Shown: positions 57,265 through 64,000 of the stretch, one piece after another
How the letters are laid out: each line of letters starts with the position of its first letter
Position numbering within the stretch: position 1 is the first letter of the stretch
Assembly: GCF_009363655.1 (NCBI RefSeq)
Contig: NZ_CP045393.1
Span: forward strand, 1-64,000
Reading direction: 5' to 3'
Length of the DNA: 64,000 bases
Source of the DNA: Roseovarius sp. THAF27
GTDB taxonomy: Bacteria; Pseudomonadota; Alphaproteobacteria; Rhodobacterales; Rhodobacteraceae
Notes under the pieces: model-generated
Database searches by the model: none
Told to the model about the DNA's origin: nothing
The model's input: only the letters and a program-made list of their open reading frames with translations
Program-made: the position numbers and the translations under genes

Positions 57265-58515
57265 TCAGTGCAGGTTGGGCTGGTTGCCCATGCCTTTTTC
57301 GTCGATCAGGTTGCCGGTCATGAACCTATCCAGCCGCATCTGCGTGGCGGTGGGGTGCGGTTCGTCCTTGGCCAGCAGGTGGGCATAGCAGAAGCCCGAG
57401 GCGGGCGTGGCCTTGAACCCGCCATAGCACCAGCCGCCGTTGAAATAGAGACCGTCGATATGGGTTTTGTCGATGAAGGGCGAGCCATCCATCGACATGT
57501 CCATGATGCCGCCCCAAGACCGAAGCAGGCGGGCGCGGCCGATCATCGGCATGATGGCCATGCCGCCTTCGCAGACGTCCTCGACCACCGGCAGGTTGCC
57601 GCGCTGCGCGTAGGTGTTGTAGCCGTCGATGTCGCCGCCGAAGACCAGACCGCCCTTGTCGGACTGGCTGACGTAGAAATGGCCGGCGCCGAAGGTGATC
57701 ACGCCGGGGAGAGTCGGCTTGAGCCCCTCGGACACGAACGCCTGCAACACGTGGCTTTCAATGGGCAGGCGCATACCGGCCATCGCGGCCACACGGCCGG
57801 AGGACCCGGCAACGCACATCGCCACTTTCTTGGCACGGATCGGGCCGCGCGAGGTCTCGACCCCGAGGCAGCGGCCATTCTCGATCTGAAAGCCCGTGAC
57901 CTCGCAGTTCTGGATGATGTCGACGCCGCGGCTGTCGGCGCCGCGGGCATAGCCCCAGGCGACGGCGTCGTGCCGGGCGGTGCCGCCGCGGCGCTGGAAC
58001 AGGCCCCCCTTGATGGGGAAGCGGGCGTTGTCATAGTCGAGGAACGGCAGTTCCTTCTTCAGCTGCGCGGCATCGACCAGTTCGGCATCGGCGCCGGCAA
58101 GGAACATCGCGTTCGCGCGCCGCACGAAGGCATCGCGCTGGCCATCGGTGTGGAGGAGGTTCAGGATCGAACGCTGCGAGACCATCGAGTTGTAGTTCGT
58201 GTCCTGTTCGAGGTTTTCCCACAGCTTCATCGAGAACTCGTAGAACGGCTCGTTTCCGGGCAGCAGGTAGTTGGAGCGGATGATCGTGGTGTTGCGCCCG
58301 ATATTGCCCGACCCCAGCCAGCCCTTTTCAAGGACGGCGACATTGGTCAGGCCGAATTCCTTGGCGAGGTAATAGGCCGTCGAGAGGCCATGCCCGCCGC
58401 CGCCGATGATGACGATGTCGTACTCCGCCTTGGGCTCGGGCTCGCGCCAGGCGCGTGTCCAACCCTTGTTGCCGGTCAGGCCTTCCCAGAGGACCTTGAA
58501 CCCACTGTAGCGCAT
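57265..58515 (-). CDS. soxB: Sarcosine oxidase beta subunit
   Basis: The 416-residue FAD subunit oxidises sarcosine. Dinucleotide motif DIVIIGGGGHGLSTAYYLAK (about 33-52); H182 in TARHDAVAWG corresponds to the covalent FMN attachment His; GGWCYGGFKATPASG near the C-terminus is typical. The start at MRYSGFKVLWEGL is the family N-terminus; a longer frame upstream crosses the promoter region. First gene of soxBDAG. Confidence 0.96.
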   Translation of the reverse strand: MRYSGFKVLWEGLTGNKGWTRAWREPEPKAEYDIVIIGGGGHGLSTAYYLAKEFGLTNVAVLEKGWLGSGNIGRNTTIIRSNYLLPGNEPFYEFSMKLWENLEQDTNYNSMVSQRSILNLLHTDGQRDAFVRRANAMFLAGADAELVDAAQLKKELPFLDYDNARFPIKGGLFQRRGGTARHDAVAWGYARGADSRGVDIIQNCEVTGFQIENGRCLGVETSRGPIRAKKVAMCVAGSSGRVAAMAGMRLPIESHVLQAFVSEGLKPTLPGVITFGAGHFYVSQSDKGGLVFGGDIDGYNTYAQRGNLPVVEDVCEGGMAIMPMIGRARLLRSWGGIMDMSMDGSPFIDKTHIDGLYFNGGWCYGGFKATPASGFCYAHLLAKDEPHPTATQMRLDRFMTGNLIDEKGMGNQPNLH

Positions 58516-58529
58516 AAGATGATTCCCAC

Positions 58530-58557
58530 GATTGCTGGCACCCAGTGTGCGGCAATC
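58530..58557. promoter_or_regulatory. Dyad in the soxB-AraC divergent region
   Basis: GATTGC (58530-58535) and GCAATC (58552-58557) are complementary outer arms, and inner GCAC/GTGC segments extend the symmetry around CCAGT with a one-base offset. It lies 15-42 bp before the soxB ATG and 44-71 bp before the divergent regulator. A likely operator for the AraC-type regulator. Confidence 0.5.
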
Positions 58558-58600
58558 CAGACGAATGGACTTTTCCAGAACAGACGGATATTTTTCTATT

Positions 58601-59560
58601 ATGGACAATATTGGTTCAAATCCGGCCACCTCGCGGCGCGTCGGGATCTTGCCGATCCCGGGCTTTGCGATGATGTCCTTCGCGGCGCTGACCGAACCGA
58701 TGCGGGCGGCGAACCTGTTGGCGCGGCGTGAGCTGTACGAGGTCGTGACCGTCGGTTCGGACATGCAGCCGATCCAGAGTTCCGGGGCGGGCATGGTCGC
58801 GCCGCTTGTCGAGGTGGGCGAGACGGACGCGTTCGATTACCTGTTCGTCATCGCGGGTGGGGACCCCACGCTTTACGATGATCGCGCTGTCTTGAACTGG
58901 CTGGCGCGGCTGGCCCGGGCCGGGGTGCCGCTGGGCGGTGTCTCGGGCGGGCCGATCATCCTGGCGCGGGCAGGGCTGATGAACGGGCGGCGCATGACGG
59001 TGCACTGGGAACATGCCGCGGCGCTGGCGGAAATCTCGCCCAGCCTGGTGCTGGAACGTTCGCTTTACGTGATCGACCGGGACCGGGTGACCTGTGCGGG
59101 CGGCACCGCGCCGATGGACCTGATGCACGCGCTGATCACGCAGCACCATGGCGCGCATTTCGCGCGGCTGGTCAGCGACTGGTTCATGCATACCGAGATT
59201 CGCCCCTCGGCCGGGCCGCAGCGGTCGGGGTTGGTCGAGCGGGTGGGCACGACGGTGCCGGCGGTGCTGGACGCGGTGGAGGCGATGGAGGCAAACGTGG
59301 CCGATCCGCTGGAACTGTCGCGGCTGGCGCAAGTGGCGGGGTTGTCGCCCCGGCAGCTGAACCGGCTGTTCCACGACAAGCTGGGGCGGTCGGTGATGCG
59401 GTATTACCGCGAATTGCGACTGGAGAAGGCGCAGAGCCTCTTGCGAAACTCGCCGCTGAGCCTGACCGAGATCGCGCTGGCCACGGGCTTTGCCAGTTCG
59501 GCGCATTTTTCGCGCGCCTACAGTGCGCGGTTCGGGCAGCCGCCCTCGGCCTATCGGTAG
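58601..59560 (+). CDS. GbdR-like GlxA-family AraC regulator
   Basis: The 319-residue protein has an amidotransferase-like sensor domain (GILPIPGFAMMSFAALTEPM, VSGGPIILARAGLM) without the catalytic Cys and an AraC HTH (LSRLAQVAGLSPRQLNRLFH, LSLTEIALATGFASSAHFSR). GbdR/SouR-type regulators with this architecture activate glycine betaine, dimethylglycine and sarcosine catabolism. Divergent from soxBDAG across 85 bp containing a dyad. Confidence 0.88.
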   Translation: MDNIGSNPATSRRVGILPIPGFAMMSFAALTEPMRAANLLARRELYEVVTVGSDMQPIQSSGAGMVAPLVEVGETDAFDYLFVIAGGDPTLYDDRAVLNWLARLARAGVPLGGVSGGPIILARAGLMNGRRMTVHWEHAAALAEISPSLVLERSLYVIDRDRVTCAGGTAPMDLMHALITQHHGAHFARLVSDWFMHTEIRPSAGPQRSGLVERVGTTVPAVLDAVEAMEANVADPLELSRLAQVAGLSPRQLNRLFHDKLGRSVMRYYRELRLEKAQSLLRNSPLSLTEIALATGFASSAHFSRAYSARFGQPPSAYR

Positions 59561-59652
59561 GTTTGCGTCAGGCGGCGTTCGGTTTGCGCAGTATGGCTTG
59601 TCTTGCCCGTGTGCCGCGTTACGGTGCGGGCAAGGCAAAGGTGAGGGTCCCC

Positions 59653-60375
59653 ATGCATATTCTGGTCCTGCAACATGAGCGCGTCGAGCATCCGGCGGTG
59701 TTTCGCAAGTTCCTGAAGGAGGACGGGCACAGCTGGGATGCGATCGAACTGGACGAAGGCGAGGCACTGCCCGACAGCATGGACGGCTACGATGCGCTGT
59801 GGGTGCTGGGGGGGCCGATGGACACCTGGCAGGAGGACGCGCACCCCTGGCTGAGGGACGAAAAGGCGTTCATCCGCGAGGCGGTCGAGGGGCAGGGTGT
59901 GCCGTATCTCGGCCTGTGCCTGGGGCACCAGTTGCTGGCCGATGCGCTTGGCGGTGCGGTGGGGCCGTCGAAGACGCCCGAGATCGGCGTGCTGGACGTG
60001 CAGTTGACCGAGGCGGGCGCGAGCGGCGTTCTGTTCGACGGGCTGCCGGAGGTCTTTCAGGCTTTGCAGTGGCATTCGGCCGAGGTGACGGCCTTGCCCG
60101 AAGGTGCGCAGGTGCTGGCCACCTCCCCGGCCTGTCCGGTGCAGGCGATGAAATGGGGGACGCGGGCCTATTCGATGCAGTTCCACATCGAGATCGAGCA
60201 GGACACGGTCGAGGCGTGGGGGGATATACCGGAATACGCCGAGGCGCTGGAAAAGGCGCTAGGCCCCGGATCGCTGCCCGGTTTCCAGGCCGAGTGCGCC
60301 AAGCGTATGAACACGTTCAACGACATGGCCGAGCGCATCTACATCAACTGGCTTCAGGCGACGGCGCGGACCTAA
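59653..60375 (+). CDS. Type 1 glutamine amidotransferase-like protein
   Basis: The 240-residue protein has a GMP-synthase-like amidotransferase fold with nucleophile C89 in YLGLCLGHQLLADALGG, and the His/Glu of the triad in MQFHIEIEQDTV (about 174-185); QALQWHSAEVTALP is also conserved. Related proteins handle gamma-glutamyl amines or unknown amides. The start is at MHILVLQHERVEHP. Its TAA overlaps the convergent GMC stop. Confidence 0.85.
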   Translation: MHILVLQHERVEHPAVFRKFLKEDGHSWDAIELDEGEALPDSMDGYDALWVLGGPMDTWQEDAHPWLRDEKAFIREAVEGQGVPYLGLCLGHQLLADALGGAVGPSKTPEIGVLDVQLTEAGASGVLFDGLPEVFQALQWHSAEVTALPEGAQVLATSPACPVQAMKWGTRAYSMQFHIEIEQDTVEAWGDIPEYAEALEKALGPGSLPGFQAECAKRMNTFNDMAERIYINWLQATART

Positions 60376-62018
60376 GGCGACTGAAAGGCGAAGGGTAGGG
60401 TTTCCGGCGCAAGCTGGGGATGCCCCGCGATGTAATCCGCCGCCCGCGCCGCGATCATCTGGGTGGGCGCGTTGAGATTGGCGCTGATCACGCGGGGCAT
60501 GACCGAGGCGTCGACCACGCGCAGGCCCTCGATGCCGTGCACGCGAAAGCGGCTGTCGACCACGGCCTCGGCGTCGTGGCCCATCCGGCATGTGCCGCAA
60601 GGGTGGAAATCGGTGGTGACATTGGCGCGGATCCAGTCGCGGATCTGTGCATCGGTTTTCACGTCCGGGCCGGGGTCGATCTCGACATCGCGGAAGGGAT
60701 CGAAGGCGCTCTGGCCGATCAGGTCGCGGACGCGGTGGATGCCTTCGACCAGCTCGTCGAGATCATGGGGATCGGACAGGTAGTTGAACTGCAGGTCCGG
60801 GTGGTCTGACGGGTCGGTCGAGGCGAGGCGCAGCGTTCCCCGGCTGCGCGGGCGCAACTGGTCGACATGGCAGGCGAAGGCTTGCAGCAGGGTGATCTTT
60901 GGCCCGTTGTATTCGAATCCGACGGGGCCGAAATGATATTGCAGGTTGGGATAGGCGACGTCGGCGTTGCCCCGGATCAGACCGCCGGCCTCCCATATGT
61001 TCGAGGCGGCGACGCCGTTGCGGGCAAAGACCCATTGCGCCCCGGCGCGCATCTTGTTCCAGGGCCGGTCGACGCGGTGGATGGGAAAGCTGACGCGGCT
61101 TTTGCATTGCACGATGACGCTGGCATGATCCTGCAGGTTGGCCCCCACGCCGGGCAGGTCGTTGGCCACCTCGATGCCCGTCTCCGACAGGTGGGCGGCG
61201 GGGCCGATGCCTGACAGCATCAAAAGCTGCGGCGAGTTGATGGCGCCGCCCGAGAGGATCACGTCGCGCGCGGCGTGAAAGGTCCGTGCCTGGCCGAGAT
61301 GGAGGGTGCGCACGCCGGTGGCGCGGTTGCCGCTGAGTTCGATCCGCTGGACCGCCGCGCCGGTCAGCAAGGTGACGTTGCCACGCGCCAAGGCGGGGCG
61401 CAGATGCGCCACCGCCGCGCTGCACCGCCGCCCATGGCGCTTGGTGGCATCAAAGCGCGCGACGCCTTCGGGGTTGTGGCCGTTGAGGTCGTCGGATCGG
61501 CCCTGGCCCGCCTGCGCGCCGGCCTCGAGGAAGGCATCGAAAAGCGGGTTGTCATAGTCGCCACGGGTGACGCCGAGGGGGCCCGCATCGCCACGATACG
61601 CATCGCCGCCACGCGAATAGGTTTCCCCGGCCCGGAAATAGGGCAGGCAGTTCTCGTAGCGCCAGTCGGACAGACCGAAATCGTCGGCCCAGCTGTCATA
61701 ATCCAGCGGATGGCCCCGCATGTAGACCATCGAATTGATCGAGGAGGACCCGCCGACGACCTTGCCGCGCGGCATGAAGATCTCGCGGTCCTGCGCGGCG
61801 GGTTCGGGCGCGGTCTCGTAGTTCCAGTTCAGCTTGGGATCGCACCACGTGCGGTAGACGCCTGCCGGGATGTGGATGAAAAGATCGCGGTCCATCGGTC
61901 CGGCCTCAAGGACGAGGATGGACTTGGATCTGTCCTGGCCCAGCTTGCTTGCCAATGTGCATCCGGCCGAACCGGCGCCGACGATGATATAGTCGTACTC
62001 GCGCGCCGGTTGGCTCAT
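60372..62018 (-). CDS. GMC-family choline dehydrogenase-like oxidoreductase
   Basis: The 548-residue FAD enzyme has dinucleotide motif [17 protein letters not shown] (about 10-26), GMC signature 1 [20 protein letters not shown] (about 83-102), GMC signature 2 [18 protein letters not shown], and catalytic-region [10 protein letters not shown] (about 478). BetA-like in sequence, but substrate specificity among choline and other alcohols cannot be read from motifs. Its ATG overlaps the zapE TGA (ATGA). Confidence 0.88.
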   Translation of the reverse strand: MSQPAREYDYIIVGAGSAGCTLASKLGQDRSKSILVLEAGPMDRDLFIHIPAGVYRTWCDPKLNWNYETAPEPAAQDREIFMPRGKVVGGSSSINSMVYMRGHPLDYDSWADDFGLSDWRYENCLPYFRAGETYSRGGDAYRGDAGPLGVTRGDYDNPLFDAFLEAGAQAGQGRSDDLNGHNPEGVARFDATKRHGRRCSAAVAHLRPALARGNVTLLTGAAVQRIELSGNRATGVRTLHLGQARTFHAARDVILSGGAINSPQLLMLSGIGPAAHLSETGIEVANDLPGVGANLQDHASVIVQCKSRVSFPIHRVDRPWNKMRAGAQWVFARNGVAASNIWEAGGLIRGNADVAYPNLQYHFGPVGFEYNGPKITLLQAFACHVDQLRPRSRGTLRLASTDPSDHPDLQFNYLSDPHDLDELVEGIHRVRDLIGQSAFDPFRDVEIDPGPDVKTDAQIRDWIRANVTTDFHPCGTCRMGHDAEAVVDSRFRVHGIEGLRVVDASVMPRVISANLNAPTQMIAARAADYIAGHPQLAPETLPFAFQSP

Positions 62019-63076
62019 GCGTCCTTGCCCCAGCCTTCGGACTGCATCTCGCGCAGGCGGCTGGCGGTGCGCTCGAATTCGAAGCTGCCTTCGCCTTCGA
62101 CATACAGGTATTCCGGCGCGGCGGCGGCAGAGCAGATCAGCTTGACCTTCGCCTCGTAGAGGGCGTCGATCAGGGTGACGAAGCGCTTGGCCTCGTTGAA
62201 GTTGGAGCGGCTGAGCTGGGGGATGTTCTCCAGCACCAGCACCCGCGCGGCCTGGGCCAGTGCGAGATAGTCGGCGGGGCCGAGGGGCCGACCGCAAAGG
62301 TCATAGAAGGTGGCCCGCGCGACGCCGTTGTGAAAGGCCGGGATCTCGACCTCGCGCTTGTTGACCACCAGTGTCAGCGGCTCGCCCTTGCCATCGGTCA
62401 GGTCCTTCCAGACCTCGTTGATCTTCGCCCGCGCCTCGGGGTTGACGGGCGTGAAATAGGTCGGGCTGCCCGCCAGCCGACCTTGCCGGTGGTCGGTGGG
62501 GCTGACCATCTCGTGGATGACCATCCGCTCTTTCAGAAGTTCGATGAAAGGCAGGAAAAGCTGCCGGTTGAGACCGTCCTTGTACAAGTCGTCAGGCACG
62601 CGGTTCGAGGTTGTCACCACGGTGACCCCCGACTCGAAGAGCGACTCGAAGAGGCGACCGACGATCATGGCATCTGTGATGTCGGTGATCTGCATCTCGT
62701 CGAAGGCAAGACAGCGGACGGATTCGGCCACCGCCTTGGCGACGGGGGCAAGCGCGTCTTCCTTGCCGGCGGCGCGCGCCTTGTGCATCCCGGCGTGGAC
62801 CTCTTGCATGAAGGCATGGAAATGCACGCGGCGCTTGGGCACCGACAGGGTTTCCACGAACATGTCCATCAGCATAGACTTGCCGCGCCCGACGCCGCCC
62901 CAGATGTAAAGGCCCTTGGGCGCTTCGACCTGCTTGCGGAAAAAGCCCTTCTTCTGGGGTTGTGCCAGATCGGCGCGCAGACGCTCCAGCTCCTCGACCA
63001 CGGCGACCTGGGCCTCGTCGCGTTTCAAGACGCCCTCGTCGATCAGCCGTTCGTATCTGTCGGGAACCGTTTCCAT
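62015..63076 (-). CDS. zapE: Cell division ATPase ZapE (AFG1 family)
   Basis: The 353-residue AFG1-like ATPase has Walker A IWGGVGRGKSMLMDMF (about 64-79), FDEMQITDITDAMI as Walker B/sensor region, VTTSNRVPDDLYKDGLNR, and the C-terminal YLALAQAARVLVLENIPQLS. Bacterial ZapE destabilises FtsZ rings under stress. Start at METVPDRYERLI; the ribosome site is mediocre. Confidence 0.92.
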   Translation of the reverse strand: METVPDRYERLIDEGVLKRDEAQVAVVEELERLRADLAQPQKKGFFRKQVEAPKGLYIWGGVGRGKSMLMDMFVETLSVPKRRVHFHAFMQEVHAGMHKARAAGKEDALAPVAKAVAESVRCLAFDEMQITDITDAMIVGRLFESLFESGVTVVTTSNRVPDDLYKDGLNRQLFLPFIELLKERMVIHEMVSPTDHRQGRLAGSPTYFTPVNPEARAKINEVWKDLTDGKGEPLTLVVNKREVEIPAFHNGVARATFYDLCGRPLGPADYLALAQAARVLVLENIPQLSRSNFNEAKRFVTLIDALYEAKVKLICSAAAAPEYLYVEGEGSFEFERTASRLREMQSEGWGKDA

Positions 63077-63136
63077 GCCCTCGTGGATACCGAAGCCGGG
63101 GCGGCGTGGAAAGCAGGAAGCAGATCGCGGAACGGA

Positions 63137-63153
63137 ATTGTGTGCATCACAAT
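63137..63153. promoter_or_regulatory. Perfect dyad upstream of the MFS gene
   Basis: ATTGTG-TGCAT-CACAAT is a 17-bp dyad 59-75 bp before the MFS ATG. A CGCCCG-GCAA-CGGGCG hairpin (63165-63180) follows, and TTGACG (63161-63166) could be a -35. Possible site for a CRP/FNR- or GntR-type regulator in the zapE-MFS divergent region. Confidence 0.4.
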
Positions 63154-63211
63154 CGCTGAATTGACGCCCGGCAACGGGCGGGTAATGTCGCCGCATTGCT
63201 CGGAGGACCCA

Positions 63212-64000
63212 ATGCAGAAATCCGCGTCGATTTTCACGCCTGTGCTGGTGGCGGGCTGCCTGATAATGCTGGTGTCCTTCTCGATCCGGGCGGCGTTCGG
63301 GGTGTTCCAGATCCCGATCGCCGAGGAATTCAACTGGCTGCGGGTGGAGTTCAGCCTTGCCATCGCGGTTCAGAACCTGGCCTGGGGGATCGGCCAGCCG
63401 ATATTCGGCGCGATTGCCGAAAAGGTGGGCGACCGCAAGGCCATCATCCTCGGTGCGTTGATGTATGCCGCCGGGCTGGTCCTGTCGTCCTTTGCAACGA
63501 CGCCGCTGGCGCACCAGCTTTACGAGGTGCTGGTGGGCTTCGGTATCGCGGGCACCGGGTTCGGCGTGATCCTGGCCGTGGTGGGCCGCGCGAGCAGCGA
63601 CGAGAACCGCTCGATGAGCCTTGCCATCGCGACGGCGGCCGGATCGGCGGGGCAGGTGTTCGGCCCGCCGGTTGCGGAGTACCTGCTGTCGATGATGGGC
63701 TGGCAGTCGGTCTTCCTGATCTTCGCGGCGGCGATCCTGGCGGTGCTGGCCTGCCTGCCGCTGATGCGGGCGCCGGAGCCTGTCAGCACGACGGAGCTGG
63801 AAGAGACGATGGGCCAGATCCTGGTCAAGGCGTTCCGGGATCCGAGTTACACGCTGATCTTCCTGGGCTTCTTTTCCTGTGGCTATCAGCTGGGGTTCAT
63901 CACCGCGCATTTCCCGGCCTTCGTGACGGAGTATTGCGGGCCGATCGCGGCGGGCAGCGTGTTGCACAACATGGGGGTGACCACGACCTCGGCGCTGGGG
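63212..64000 (+). CDS. MFS transporter (partial, runs off the window end)
   Basis: 263 codons are open to the last base with no stop. The sequence MQKSASIFTPVLVAGCLIML, FGVFQIPIAEEFNWLRVEFS, QNLAWGIGQPIFGAIAEKVG and DRKAIILGALMYAAGLVLSS shows the first six helices and the loop 2-3 motif of a major facilitator, similar to the oxalate/formate antiporter-like (monocarboxylate) branch. CGGAGGAC precedes the ATG. Substrate not determinable. Confidence 0.88.
   Translation, partial: MQKSASIFTPVLVAGCLIMLVSFSIRAAFGVFQIPIAEEFNWLRVEFSLAIAVQNLAWGIGQPIFGAIAEKVGDRKAIILGALMYAAGLVLSSFATTPLAHQLYEVLVGFGIAGTGFGVILAVVGRASSDENRSMSLAIATAAGSAGQVFGPPVAEYLLSMMGWQSVFLIFAAAILAVLACLPLMRAPEPVSTTELEETMGQILVKAFRDPSYTLIFLGFFSCGYQLGFITAHFPAFVTEYCGPIAAGSVLHNMGVTTTSALG

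Overview
The window is a GC-rich, gene-dense alphaproteobacterial chromosome segment. Protein families and gene order (dnaA-dnaN-recF-gyrB; rsmB-heparinase-purH-lspA-DUF3035-M16-M16; degP-DUF2065-hflC-hflK-gor-rpiA) point to Rhodobacteraceae, probably the Roseobacter group. Base 1 is the ATG of dnaA, so this is most likely the start of a chromosome numbered from dnaA. I saw no rRNA, tRNA or CRISPR array.

Layout. (1) 1-6.3 kb: replication genes dnaA, dnaN, recF and gyrB. Three back-to-back AT-rich palindromes lie between dnaN and recF, and gyrB has a near-consensus promoter. (2) 6.35-9.3 kb: a decay zone. It holds a frameshifted nirD, an in-frame chimera of the nasA N-terminus with a TrpD2/YbiB-type protein, a truncated cysG, the last ~54 codons of a flavin amine oxidase, and an intact GNAT acetyltransferase. 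Nitrate/nitrite assimilation has been lost from this site. (3) 9.3-25.3 kb: a molybdenum/tungsten island. It contains a five-gene NAD-dependent formate dehydrogenase operon (fdsG-fdsB-fdsA-fdhD-fdsD) with a LysR regulator, a MOT1-type oxyanion permease, a Mop storage protein, a FecBCD-type ABC importer, an orphan ModA-like binding protein, a TrmO-like protein, the tungstate importer TupBCA, and an HTH plus periplasmic-binding-domain sensor. (4) 25.6-38.5 kb: housekeeping genes, including paired M16 peptidases, lspA, purH, a heparinase-like protein, rsmB, dapB, rbfA and truB. (5) 38.55-39.38 kb: an internally deleted IS481-family element with recognisable terminal inverted repeats. (6) 39.4-49.4 kb: envelope protease and quality control (degP, hflKC), glutathione reductase, rpiA, serine deaminase, a DMT exporter and thiamine pyrophosphokinase. 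(7) 49.5-52.35 kb: a 949-residue very acidic protein of unknown function with conserved head and tail blocks. (8) 52.4-60.4 kb: a heterotetrameric sarcosine oxidase operon (soxB-D-A-G) flanked by two GlxA/GbdR-type AraC regulators, then a glutamine-amidotransferase-like protein. (9) 60.4-64 kb: a choline-dehydrogenase-like GMC oxidoreductase overlapping zapE, and an MFS transporter that runs off the end.

How the parts work together. The island in region 3 gathers uptake (four candidate routes), storage, sensing and use of Mo/W around one enzyme, formate dehydrogenase. Immediately beside it a second Mo enzyme, assimilatory nitrate reductase, has been reduced to a fragment. Region 8 is a one-carbon/betaine catabolism locus in which sarcosine oxidation yields glycine, formaldehyde equivalents and, through C1 pathways, formate, the substrate of the fds enzyme. 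All functional calls come from motif reading and remembered family knowledge; no database search was run.
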